Origin: Bacteroidaceae bacterium
GTDB taxonomy: Bacteria; Bacteroidota; Bacteroidia; Bacteroidales; Bacteroidaceae
Direction: 5' to 3'
Assembly: GCA_017617575.1 (NCBI GenBank)
Contig: JAFZVY010000059.1
Span: 1 to 32,782 of the forward strand
DNA length: 32,782 nt
Part shown: one piece after another, positions 7,928 to 15,597 of the stretch
Layout of the letters: every line of letters begins with the position of its first letter
Position numbering within the stretch: position 1 is the first letter of the stretch
Program-made: the position numbers and the translations under genes
The notes under the pieces: model-generated
The model's input: only the letters and a program-made list of their open reading frames with translations
Told to the model about the DNA's origin: nothing
Database searches by the model: none

Positions 7928-8113
7928 GCTTGTAGTTAAATAGTAGTTAAAAAGGAGTTATATAGGAAGTTAAAAAGACGTTTGATTGTTTGCGGATTAT
8001 CTTGTAAAACCACTTTGCGATGGACATTCGTCTTTTTTACTCCACTTTAACTACTCTTTTACTCCTTTTTAATTCCTTGCAAGTAAAGCGTCAACTGAAC
8101 TTGCGAAACTTGA
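7928..8113. repeat. Dispersed inverted-repeat element, copy 1
   Basis: The left arm (7928-7980) is built of AGTTA-type units about 12 bases apart and ends TAAAAAGACG. The right arm begins CGTCTTTTTTACT at 8029 and is built of the complementary units (TTTAACTAC, TTTTACTCC) to about 8080. Between them is a 48-base core (7981-8028). The right end continues CTTGCAAGTAAAGCGT and a GCAAGT/ACTTGC hairpin. The other copy is at 29317-29490, with the core reversed. It lies 11 bases downstream of the cassette B GLPGLI stop codon; cassette A lacks it. Confidence 0.8.
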
Positions 8114-8124
8114 ATTACCTATTT

Positions 8125-8832
8125 TTATCTTTCTATAACTAATACTTCTCCAGCCTTGGCTTCGCCATATTTAGCAAAGTAATCTTCTTGCATCTTGTTA
8201 AACTCTGCTTCACTTACCTCCAGTCCCTTGGCTGGTGATTTTAAGTCTGGGTCCTGAAGCAGGTACTCGAAGCTGTTGAGAGTGTATAAGTCGCTTGGAG
8301 TATCGAGTTCCATGATTAAGCCTGGAAGTCCGAAGTAGCCGAGAGGTCCGTAGTTGAATGGTATGTCTGGCGTGTACCATGCTTCTACCTTCAAGAGCCC
8401 TCTTGCTATTGCCTTTTTACAGTTCTTGCCGTGTATAACTCTTGTTTCATCGGTTAATTTCCATCGTGTTGGAATGGCTGTATCCTTGATGACATAGCTC
8501 TTGTTTACTATCGTCTTTTCTGTGATGATAGTGTTTGTTGCTTTGTCTATGTATATGGAGTTGATTCCGCCAATTAGCATATTTGTGCCATTCGTTTTGT
8601 CTGATGACTTCTGAAATAGGTATTTGTCTTCTGTCACGTACATTGTGTAGTTTCTTTTCTCTTTCTTGAATTTAGAAACTACCATGTCACGCAGATAAAT
8701 GTCCTTCATGTCTCTAACTTGCTCTGAGACGGCAGGGATGGCTGTGTATGTACACTTTAAGTAACTCGTTTGAGCATTGCACATTGTTGTAATGCACAAT
8801 AAAACAATAGAGATTAAGAATTTAGCTTTCAT
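8125..8832 (-). CDS. GLPGLI-family secreted protein, copy B
   Basis: This 235-aa paralog of the protein at 5708-6415 has the same length, a signal peptide (about 1-20, TMCNAQ), the GLPGLI motif at 168-173 (followed by MEL where copy A has VEL), and the same AKYGEAKAGxVxVxER C-terminus. The open frame extends upstream to 8904, but that extension runs through the conserved hairpin and has no counterpart in copy A, so Met at 8832 (MKAKFLIS) is chosen. The family is known, its role is not. Differences from copy A are scattered substitutions, many conservative, suggesting both copies are under selection. Confidence 0.85.
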   Translation of the reverse strand: MKAKFLISIVLLCITTMCNAQTSYLKCTYTAIPAVSEQVRDMKDIYLRDMVVSKFKKEKRNYTMYVTEDKYLFQKSSDKTNGTNMLIGGINSIYIDKATNTIITEKTIVNKSYVIKDTAIPTRWKLTDETRVIHGKNCKKAIARGLLKVEAWYTPDIPFNYGPLGYFGLPGLIMELDTPSDLYTLNSFEYLLQDPDLKSPAKGLEVSEAEFNKMQEDYFAKYGEAKAGEVLVIER

Positions 8833-8853
8833 TGAATAAGAGGATGAAATTTG

Positions 8854-8913
8854 CCGCAGGAACGTGCGCAACGAAGTCAAGTTTACGTTGCTATCGCTCC
8901 GCATGTCCTGCGG
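8854..8913 (-). ncRNA. Two-tier hairpin between the peptide and GLPGLI genes, copy B
   Basis: The outer stem CCGCAGGA (8854-8861) pairs with TCCTGCGG (8906-8913). The inner stem GCAACG (8868-8873) pairs with CGTTGC (8886-8891). Position and architecture match 6438-6499, but the stem bases differ in a compensating way. Confidence 0.6.
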
Positions 8914-9029
8914 ATGTTGATAATTATTTTCTTGGGAATCTGATGCCTGTTGTGTTTGGATCAGGCGTTTGAGTTGTTTTTAATATTCTTGTAATGCTAT
9001 TTGTTAGATGTGTTCAGTTGTGTTCCGGA

Positions 9030-9263
9030 TTAATTGTTGATGTGAATTGTCTGAGTGTGTATTACATATATGCTTCCGTCAGGACGCTGGTATATGCATA
9101 CTTCTTCTACTTCCTCAGCGTTGTTTGCCTTAGCGGCATTCTCCTCTGAAACCTGAATCTCAACGTGTTCTTCTTCTTCAACGGCTTTCTCGTCTGCGTA
9201 TGCGTTAAAGGAAGTTGCGAACATTGCCATGAATGCGATTGCACAGTTAAAAATCTTTTTCAT
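9030..9263 (-). CDS. Small secreted acidic protein, copy B
   Basis: A 77-aa paralog of the protein at 6599-6829. It has a signal peptide (about 1-23, SFNAYAD), an acidic Glu/Ala middle, and the conserved C-terminal block EVCIYQRPDGSIYVIHTQT followed by IHINN. Unlike copy A it has a Cys in the mature part (EVCIYQ). It is the first gene of cassette B, with a gap of 197 bases to the GLPGLI gene. The function is unknown. A surface or periplasmic partner of the GLPGLI protein is the simplest inference. Confidence 0.8.
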   Translation of the reverse strand: MKKIFNCAIAFMAMFATSFNAYADEKAVEEEEHVEIQVSEENAAKANNAEEVEEVCIYQRPDGSIYVIHTQTIHINN

Positions 9264-9650
9264 TGCTGTAGTTTTTTGGAAAGTTAATAATTTTGTTGTT
9301 TCATGCTCGGATTTTGTTGTCCGAAATTAATAGTTGTTACTTGACAATCGAGTGACTCATGCATATTCAATGCATTGGTAGTCGTCGTTTTGGTTCGATG
9401 TCGTTCGTCGTTTCGCAAGGATGATTCTCGAATAAATAAGCATTTTGTTTCTTTTTTTTGATACGGGATGAATTTTGTAATGCTTTCTATCGAGTTTCGT
9501 CCCAATAATCTAATATCAAATGTTATAATTATACCAAATGTTACTAATATTATTCACCTTTATTTTTAGTTTGTAAGCAATAGATTTAATCTTTGTTCAG
9601 ATTGAAACTTTATTGACTTAAAAGAAAACGATTTGTTATTTCGTTTTGAC
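9264..9650 (-). promoter_or_regulatory. Long conserved 5' leader of cassette B
   Basis: About 385 bases from the predicted transcript start to the start codon. It begins with an AAAACGA/TCGTTTT hairpin (9625-9631 with 9641-9647). It shares with leader A the block around 9441-9523, the TTGAATATGCAT motif near 9361-9372 and a TCGGA/TCCGA hairpin near 9313-9330. Confidence 0.6.
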
Positions 9651-9654
9651 ACTG

Positions 9655-9685
9655 CAAAATTATGACGTATTTTTTGAACAGCCAA
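9655..9685 (-). promoter_or_regulatory. Promoter of cassette B
   Basis: On the minus strand: TTG at 9685-9683, exactly 20 bases, then TAATTTTG at 9662-9655. The spacing is the same as in cassette A. Confidence 0.75.
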
Positions 9686-9780
9686 TTTTTTTGAAAGGAA
9701 TTTTTCTCGCTTTGTTGCATCTCTGTTTTGTGTCTATTTGCAGATATTCATAAGATTGCATTGTTGCAACAATACTTTTG

Positions 9781-9940
9781 TGAGACGGTTTTGTTGTCTC
9801 ATGGCAATATTAAGAAGTGTTTTGTGGTGTCTTTTGCTCATAAAAGTTGTTGATTATATCTTTTTAATCTTGTGTTTTCTCCCATTTGTTTGTCATTTGT
9901 TCGCTAAAAATGCCTTGTTTTTGTGTGTAAAATCGTCTCA
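9781..9940. promoter_or_regulatory. Three GTCTCA/TGAGAC sites upstream of promoter B
   Basis: TGAGACG at 9781-9787, TGTCTCA at 9795-9801 and CGTCTCA at 9934-9940. The last sits in the loop of a perfect hairpin (AAAATCGT, six bases, ACGATTTT). The matching region of cassette A also has three. Otherwise the 9686-10143 gap appears empty; the 89-codon plus-strand open frame at 9738 shows no coding features. Confidence 0.45.
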
Positions 9941-10143
9941 AAACGATTTTTGTACTCTTGAAGTATGTATTAAACATGTGTTTTTGATAGGTGCTTGTCG
10001 CAATTAATCTTGATTTATTTGTTTTGTTCTCCTCGTTGGGGCGGGCACGGAGTTCTTGGAGATACGTAATACACAAGCCAATTGTTTTGTTTTAAGGTAC
10101 CCACTAAGGTTGCAGGTGCTCCAATGTGGTATAGATGAAGACG

Positions 10144-10177
10144 AAAAAAAATACAGGTGCGTTGTACGCACCTGTAT
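10144..10177 (-). terminator. Terminator after the microprotein gene
   Basis: A perfect 11-bp stem ATACAGGTGCG (10151-10161) with CGCACCTGTAT (10167-10177), five-base loop, followed on the minus strand by a run of seven T. It ends the transcript from the minus-strand genes at 10283-13370. Confidence 0.85.
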
Positions 10178-10282
10178 AATTATATGTGATATTTCACCTT
10201 ATATATATGATTGTTTGTGTTAAGCCTTTGGCTTTTCTGTTTCTATATATATTCGTATGAGATTGTTGTACTTGTATTCTCT

Positions 10283-10453
10283 TTAGTCAAGAGAACCTAC
10301 TACGCGAGTTCTTGCATCTGCGTCTACAATATCTTCATCTGTGCCACTTGTCTCTGATGGATTGAAGATGACTTTCTGTGAACCAGCCAAGAGTGTTGTC
10401 CTGATTCTCACGTTAGCTGTCTTTGCAGCTGGATTTACGTATGACTTTTTCAT
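10283..10453 (-). CDS. 56-aa microprotein downstream of the surface protein gene
   Basis: A short frame starting MKKSYVNPAAKTANVRIRTT and ending VVGSLD, with LLAGSQ in the middle and an acidic stretch (SGTDEDIVDADA). It has no signal peptide. The pattern MKK-Y-NP near the start followed by LLAGS resembles short Bacteroidales proteins of unknown function that I recall from similar positions, but I cannot verify that here. It lies 127 bases after the large surface-protein gene on the same strand and before a strong terminator, so it is probably the last gene of that transcript or a separate short one. The 10178-10282 segment shows nothing. Confidence 0.6.
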   Translation of the reverse strand: MKKSYVNPAAKTANVRIRTTLLAGSQKVIFNPSETSGTDEDIVDADARTRVVGSLD

Positions 10454-10488
10454 TGTTTATAATGTGTTTTGATTAGTATGTGGGAAGA

Positions 10489-10544
10489 AGTTAAAGATGA
10501 ATCCACCTTGTTTTGGATTCGTTTCTTGGGATTCTTCTTTAACT
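10489..10544 (-). other. Nested hairpin between the surface-protein and microprotein genes
   Basis: AGTTAAAG (10489-10496) pairs with CTTTAACT (10537-10544), and inside it GAATCCA (10499-10505) pairs with TGGATTC (10514-10520). There is no T-run after it, so it is more likely an RNA processing or attenuation structure than a terminator. Confidence 0.45.
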
Positions 10545-10580
10545 CCTGTCCCGATGAATATTTATTTTTGAAACGATGTC

Positions 10581-13370
10581 TTATTTTACTCTCTGACCAT
10601 TGATGTTGTACTTGATACCGTTCTTGACAACGACTACACGTCCGTTCTCAACGTACTTGCCGTTAGCAGGCTCTACGCTATCTGTGTCGAGAGTTGTGAT
10701 ACCTGTTGATTCGTCAGTTGTTGTACCGATAACCAAGCGACGTGAAGCCTCATAAGGTGCTACTGCAACTTCTGGTACTTCGCGGATATCGTCAAGAGAA
10801 CTGATGTAGCACTTGAATGCACGAACCATAACGTAAGACTTACCATCACCAGAGTCGCCAGACTTGCGGAACTCCTGTTTGTCACCATTGCTGTAGAGGA
10901 AGTACTCGCCAATAGGAAGCATAAAGTCTTTGTATGTTCCCACGAAACCTTCGAGGCTAGCCTTTGGTGCAACATCAGATGATGACTTGCCTGTCTTAGT
11001 AAATGTCTGAGTATTTGCTGTTGCCTTATATAAATAAGGTGTACCAGCTTCAAGGATGTTTGACTCCTCTTCTGTTTCGCCAGCAAGAACGAAGTTGAGT
11101 GATTGAACATTGCCACCCTTAGAAACCTTACCGTCCAATGCGTAAACAATTGCACCCTCAACCTTTGCATCGTATGGGAGGCAGATTGTAGAGAGCTTGC
11201 CAGTTGCAACCTCACGAGTGTATGTCTCGGCTGCCCATGCTGCAGCTCCTTCTTCAGCAGTAGTCTTTGGTTCTGTTGCTATCTCTGGTTCAGCAACCTT
11301 CTTAGTGATGCTGATTGCACCAAGTCCAACATTACCGCTCTTCTTCTCTGTGTAAACAAACTTAACGAAACGTGAAGCTGACTTGAGAGATACGGATTCC
11401 TTCTGAGTACCTTCAATTTTTGTGTAGCTCTTTACGAGTGTGTATGTCTTGTTGTCTGCAGACTCAAACACGTCAAATGTGCCACCGCTAAAGTTGTTGC
11501 CCTTAATATCGTAGCAGAGCACGTCAGGCTCTTGGTTGAATGCAATCAGCATATAGTCATCTGTGTCATCAAACTTCAACTTTGGTGATGCAGAGTAATC
11601 TGAGCCAAGTCCGTTATGGCTCATACCGTTCTCTTCCTTCACAGCAGACTTGCCGTCATCAAATGTAAAGTCAAGACTTGTTGGAACAATATTTACCACG
11701 CTGAGAGTGTAATCGACGTGATTTGCTTTGTATTTAGCCGTCTCTGATATCTGAATAGTGATTTTTGCCTCACCTGTAACTTTGTCTGATGCCTTTACGG
11801 TAACCTTGTTTCCGTCGAGTTTGACTTCTGCGATATTTGTATTATTTGAATTTACAGAGAGTATTCCGTCGCTTATTACTTCAACAGTATATGTGTTTTC
11901 TTCGCCCATATTCAATTTTGGCAAATTTCCGTTGAGAGTTAATGTTGTGGACGCCTTTACTGTAACTGCAGAAACATTAGAAGCTTTACTGCCTACAGAG
12001 TTTGTTGCCACACAATAATAGTATGTAGTACCCAACTCGTTTGTACTTGGCTTATAAGATGTTGAAGTTGCACCATCAATAGCAACACCACCTTCTGTGC
12101 TGTTTACTGTATTTTTGTACCACTGGAATGTTGGCTCAGGAGTACCTTCTGCCTTAACCGTAAGATTTGTTGCATTTGCATTCATAGTGTATGATGCATT
12201 TGCTTTTGGCTCAGTAGTGAATGATGGAGCAACATTTACAACAACAGGTGCTACATAGTCTACAAGTTCATTGTTCGTATCAAGCTCGTATGTCACCTTG
12301 CCGTTTTTATCAGTAAATTTCTTCAAGTTTCCAAGAACAATTACTTCTGCTCCAACTTTTACGTCATCTTTAGAAGCAAAATCTTTTCCAAGTTTACTTA
12401 TACCGCCATATACCTCAAATGTATTGTTGTCAAGCCAGTAAGTGATAGACTTATACTTAGAACTATAGCTATCAACCTTGCTAACAGTACCCTTAACATA
12501 TACCTTTGTGTCAAGGTCTTCGCCAGCCTTTATCAAGTTGATTGCATCTGCTGTTGTGTAAGCAGTTTCCTTAGTGTTTGCAATAGTAATGTTTTCTGCA
12601 ACATTAATCTTGTATGTTGCGCTCTTGCCTTCGTATGTAACTGTGATAGTCTTCTCTCCTGCGGTTGTCATGTCTGGAGTTGAGAAGTTTGCCTTGTCTG
12701 TAACAACGACAGAAGAGTTGTCGCTATAGTTGGCAGTAACAGTCATGCCCTTACGGTTGAATGAGTCACCAACCTTGAACGCTTCTGGCGTTCCTGTAAC
12801 AGAAATGCTTGAAAGAGTCTTAACAGGTTCCTCTGTTGAAGAACCGCCTTCGTCGTATGAGTATGTGATGTAATAAACTTTTACACCCTTCTTAATACCA
12901 GAAACAGAAACTGTGAGTGTTGTTCCTGTTGCAGAAGAAGTACTACTAACGGTCACATCATTTCCCGCATCCAATTTCCCTGAACCTACGGTCTTGTCGC
13001 CAACATTTAGTGTGATAGTTCCTGCTGTTCCGTTGTTACCTCCAAACTTTGCAGAAAAGCTCTTTATTGTCTGTGCTTCTGGAAGCGTTGTCGTAAATGT
13101 TATGGACGTTGCAGGTTTGCTACTTGCTCCGACCTGGCTATAAGCAGAGTTTTGTGTATAACTTTCTGTCTTGATATCTGTGGTAATCGTCCATGTATTA
13201 CCCAAGTCGTCATCTCCAGTTACGGATTTGCCATTGATTTTAGTGCTACCTGTGGCACTACCAAATTTAATAGTACCAGTCTTAGTGTCTGCAAAAGCAT
13301 TAGATGCGCCAACGAGACACATAGCAAATGCTATAAAGCATAGTTTGAGATTGAATAAAAATTTCTTCAT
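10581..13370 (-). CDS. Large secreted mosaic protein with Ig-like and OB-like domains
   Basis: This 929-aa protein has a signal peptide (1-27, SNAFAD). In order: a beta-rich N-terminal domain (about 30-172), a group-3 bacterial Ig-like domain (185-257, with FKVGDSFNRKGMTVTANYSD), an OB-fold-like domain (about 265-372, ADAINLI..DTKVYVKGTVSKVD), an immunoglobulin-like domain with the FQWYKN...YYCVATNSVG core (381-472), a further beta domain (about 475-560), a carbohydrate-binding-like stretch (about 565-690) and a long C-terminal region. It ends KNGIKYNINGQRVK, a tail common on secreted Prevotella proteins that may direct export or anchoring. No catalytic motif is visible; a surface adhesin or binding protein is likely. 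Confidence 0.8.
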   Translation of the reverse strand: MKKFLFNLKLCFIAFAMCLVGASNAFADTKTGTIKFGSATGSTKINGKSVTGDDDLGNTWTITTDIKTESYTQNSAYSQVGASSKPATSITFTTTLPEAQTIKSFSAKFGGNNGTAGTITLNVGDKTVGSGKLDAGNDVTVSSTSSATGTTLTVSVSGIKKGVKVYYITYSYDEGGSSTEEPVKTLSSISVTGTPEAFKVGDSFNRKGMTVTANYSDNSSVVVTDKANFSTPDMTTAGEKTITVTYEGKSATYKINVAENITIANTKETAYTTADAINLIKAGEDLDTKVYVKGTVSKVDSYSSKYKSITYWLDNNTFEVYGGISKLGKDFASKDDVKVGAEVIVLGNLKKFTDKNGKVTYELDTNNELVDYVAPVVVNVAPSFTTEPKANASYTMNANATNLTVKAEGTPEPTFQWYKNTVNSTEGGVAIDGATSTSYKPSTNELGTTYYYCVATNSVGSKASNVSAVTVKASTTLTLNGNLPKLNMGEENTYTVEVISDGILSVNSNNTNIAEVKLDGNKVTVKASDKVTGEAKITIQISETAKYKANHVDYTLSVVNIVPTSLDFTFDDGKSAVKEENGMSHNGLGSDYSASPKLKFDDTDDYMLIAFNQEPDVLCYDIKGNNFSGGTFDVFESADNKTYTLVKSYTKIEGTQKESVSLKSASRFVKFVYTEKKSGNVGLGAISITKKVAEPEIATEPKTTAEEGAAAWAAETYTREVATGKLSTICLPYDAKVEGAIVYALDGKVSKGGNVQSLNFVLAGETEEESNILEAGTPYLYKATANTQTFTKTGKSSSDVAPKASLEGFVGTYKDFMLPIGEYFLYSNGDKQEFRKSGDSGDGKSYVMVRAFKCYISSLDDIREVPEVAVAPYEASRRLVIGTTTDESTGITTLDTDSVEPANGKYVENGRVVVVKNGIKYNINGQRVK

Positions 13371-13858
13371 GATTTATAAAGGATTTTTAGTTTGATATGA
13401 TTACCAGTGTAGTTGTAAAGGTTGTATGTTCGGTGGCGGTCGTCCCCCACCCTTGCATAACGCACACAAAGATAAAGATTATCTTTGAACCATACGGGCA
13501 AAAGGGTGGATTTTTTTGTCTTTTTACCGATAATAATCGTTTATATGTGTCATTTGTCATTTCGTGTGGACAAATATGATGGTGGGTGAATGCTATGCTG
13601 TATTGTTTTCCTTTCCTCCCTCCAATTTTAACATTTCGTTTGTTTAACAAATGTGAAAAAAAAGTGCCAAATGTTTAACTGGTGTTAACGCGATGGGGCG
13701 ATTTGTTAAACTATTTCAAAAAGGGAAAGATTTTATGCTGAAACATTTTGTAGTTACTAAAATTTGAAATAATTTTAACACCGAAATCGTTAAGGAACTC
13801 TTGTTTTTAACATTTCAAGTAGATTAAGTAAATAAAAATATCATTAAATATTATTGTT
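13371..13858. promoter_or_regulatory. Divergent intergenic region between the surface protein and HtrA genes
   Basis: A TATCTTTG -7-like element on the minus strand (13474-13467) could serve the surface protein. Toward htrA there is an unusual density of TTTAAC/GTTAAA words: 13626-13633, 13643-13649, 13674-13680, 13684-13689, 13705-13711, 13773-13780 and 13805-13812. TTTTAACATTTC occurs twice exactly. No gene is seen; the 87-codon minus frame at 13387-13650 lacks coding features. Confidence 0.45.
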
Positions 13859-15397
13859 ATGAAACAGACTACAAAACGCTTTTATGGCACACTTGCTGCC
13901 TTGGCTTTCTTTTCAGGAATTACTGGCTCTTTTGCCTTTACATTGGGAAACAAGATTGCTTCACGCAATACTAATGTTCCTACTTCTTCTTATGTAGTTG
14001 ACTCAAATGAGGACCCTGAACCTAAATTCATGACTTGTTCTAACGCTGGCACTCCTGCTCAGCCTGTTGACCTCACAGAGGCAGCAGAGAAGGGATGTGC
14101 TTCCGTAGTATATATAAAGGTGACGGCTGGTGGCGACACGAAGGTTGTCCGTTATCGCAATCCTTTTGCCGACATCTTTGGCGATATGTTTGGTGATGAA
14201 GGTGTGCAGCAGCGTGTCTATAGGACTCCTAAGCAGCATTCGTCTGGTAGTGGTGTCATAATCTCAAGTGACGGCTATATCGTGACAAATAACCATGTGG
14301 TTGACAACGCGAGCAAGATAGAGGTCAAGCTTAACGACAATCGTGAGTTTACAGCTACAGTCGTTGGTACTGACCCTGCTTCCGACCTTGCCCTTATCAA
14401 GATTGACGCCAAGAGCCTTCCTGCCATTGTTATTGGTGATAGCGAGTCGCTCAAGGTAGGTGAGTGGGTACTTGCCATCGGTAATCCTTTCAACCTCACA
14501 AGTACCGTTACAGCTGGTATCGTGAGTGCAAAGGGACGTGGTAGCATGGGTACTAATGGCGTGCAGTCATTCATCCAGACAGATGCTGCCATCAATAAGG
14601 GTAACTCAGGTGGTGCTTTGGTTAATGTGCGTGGTGAGCTTGTGGGCATCAACGCTATGCTCCTTAGTGAGACTGGTGGCTATCAGGGTTACGGTTTTGC
14701 CATCCCAGTAAGCATCATGAAGAAGGTTGTTTCAGACATCAAGGAGTATGGTGCTGTTCAGCGTGCCGTACTTGGTATCAAGGGTGGTTCACTTAGCGAC
14801 ATCATCGACAGCAAGAAGTATGAGGATGAGAACTATGTATCTGACTATGGCACAAATGACGGCGTACTCGTGGACGAGGTCATCGAGAATGGTTCAGCAG
14901 AGGAGGCTGGTATCAAGAAGGGCGATGTCATCGTAGCCGTAGGCGACAAGAAGGTGACAAAGATGTCTGAGCTTCAGGAAGACCTTGCCAAGTTCAACCC
15001 TGGCGACAAGACTTCCATCACTATCATACGTGACAAGAAGGAGAAGAAGGTTAATGTGACATTCCGCAACATACAGGGTAGCACTAAGGTTACCAAGGCA
15101 TTGAGCCTTGACAGTTGCGGTCTTGAACTCAAGGAACTTAGCGACAAGCAGAAGAAGGCTTACAACATCTCTAATGGTATTCAGGTATCTAACGTCAAGG
15201 CAGGTCCTTTCAAGACTGCTGGTTTACCTAAGGGCTTCATCATCCGTAAGTGTAATGGCTATGTAATCAAGACAATCGCAGACTTTGAGAAGGCTTTCAA
15301 GCTTGCCCTCGACTCTGAGGAGCGTGCTCTCTTCATCACAGGTCAGGTACCTGCTGGCGAGCCAAATGTCTTTGCCGTTATGTTCCCAGAGGAGTAG
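13859..15397 (+). CDS. Deg/HtrA-family periplasmic serine protease
   Basis: This 512-aa protein is an S1C protease that degrades or refolds damaged envelope proteins. A membrane-spanning signal segment is at 10-29. The catalytic triad is His146 (VTNNHVV), Asp176 (ASDLALIKID) and Ser250 (NKGNSGGAL). After the protease domain come a first PDZ domain (about 300-410, with DEVIENGSAEEAGIKKGDVIVAVG) and a second, more diverged one (about 415-510). Two PDZ domains make it DegP/DegQ-like rather than DegS-like. It is transcribed alone, ending at the terminator at 15533-15560. Which Deg paralog it is cannot be told from sequence alone. Confidence 0.95.
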   Translation: MKQTTKRFYGTLAALAFFSGITGSFAFTLGNKIASRNTNVPTSSYVVDSNEDPEPKFMTCSNAGTPAQPVDLTEAAEKGCASVVYIKVTAGGDTKVVRYRNPFADIFGDMFGDEGVQQRVYRTPKQHSSGSGVIISSDGYIVTNNHVVDNASKIEVKLNDNREFTATVVGTDPASDLALIKIDAKSLPAIVIGDSESLKVGEWVLAIGNPFNLTSTVTAGIVSAKGRGSMGTNGVQSFIQTDAAINKGNSGGALVNVRGELVGINAMLLSETGGYQGYGFAIPVSIMKKVVSDIKEYGAVQRAVLGIKGGSLSDIIDSKKYEDENYVSDYGTNDGVLVDEVIENGSAEEAGIKKGDVIVAVGDKKVTKMSELQEDLAKFNPGDKTSITIIRDKKEKKVNVTFRNIQGSTKVTKALSLDSCGLELKELSDKQKKAYNISNGIQVSNVKAGPFKTAGLPKGFIIRKCNGYVIKTIADFEKAFKLALDSEERALFITGQVPAGEPNVFAVMFPEE

Positions 15398-15414
15398 TTC
15401 ATTACAATTAACAA

Positions 15415-15452
15415 AACTAAGAGAAGTGGTCTCATTGACCGCCGGGAAGTAA
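15415..15452 (+). repeat. Fragment of the composite leader repeat
   Basis: AACTAAGAGAAGTGGTCTCA and the following bases match the middle module of the composite elements at 21667-21704 and 26937-26974 at about 31 of 38 positions. The neighbouring AATTAGTAATTAACA (about 15471-15485) also occurs beside dnaA. Confidence 0.6.
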
Positions 15453-15532
15453 TAAACAACTGAAAAATAGCAATTAGTAATTAACATGCCTTCCGATGGA
15501 GAGGTGGCAAACAGGAGGCATGGCTATTATAG

Positions 15533-15560
15533 AACCCGTCGCCTTGGCGACGGGTTTTTT
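15533..15560 (+). terminator. Terminator after the HtrA gene
   Basis: A perfect 11-bp stem AACCCGTCGCC (15533-15543) with GGCGACGGGTT (15546-15556), two-base interior, then further T residues. It excludes an upstream start for the next gene. Confidence 0.85.
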
Positions 15561-15597
15561 ATGTCTTTTTCAAAACAAAATAAAATACGAAAAAACT

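Noticed and set aside
9738..10007. 89-codon plus-strand open frame rich in Phe, Leu and Cys
   Set aside because: The composition reflects T-rich DNA; it overlaps the upstream regulatory region and the corresponding region of cassette A has no matching frame.
15496..15597. N-terminal extension of the carboxypeptidase-domain protein
   Set aside because: It would be translated through a strong intrinsic terminator and would bury the signal peptide.
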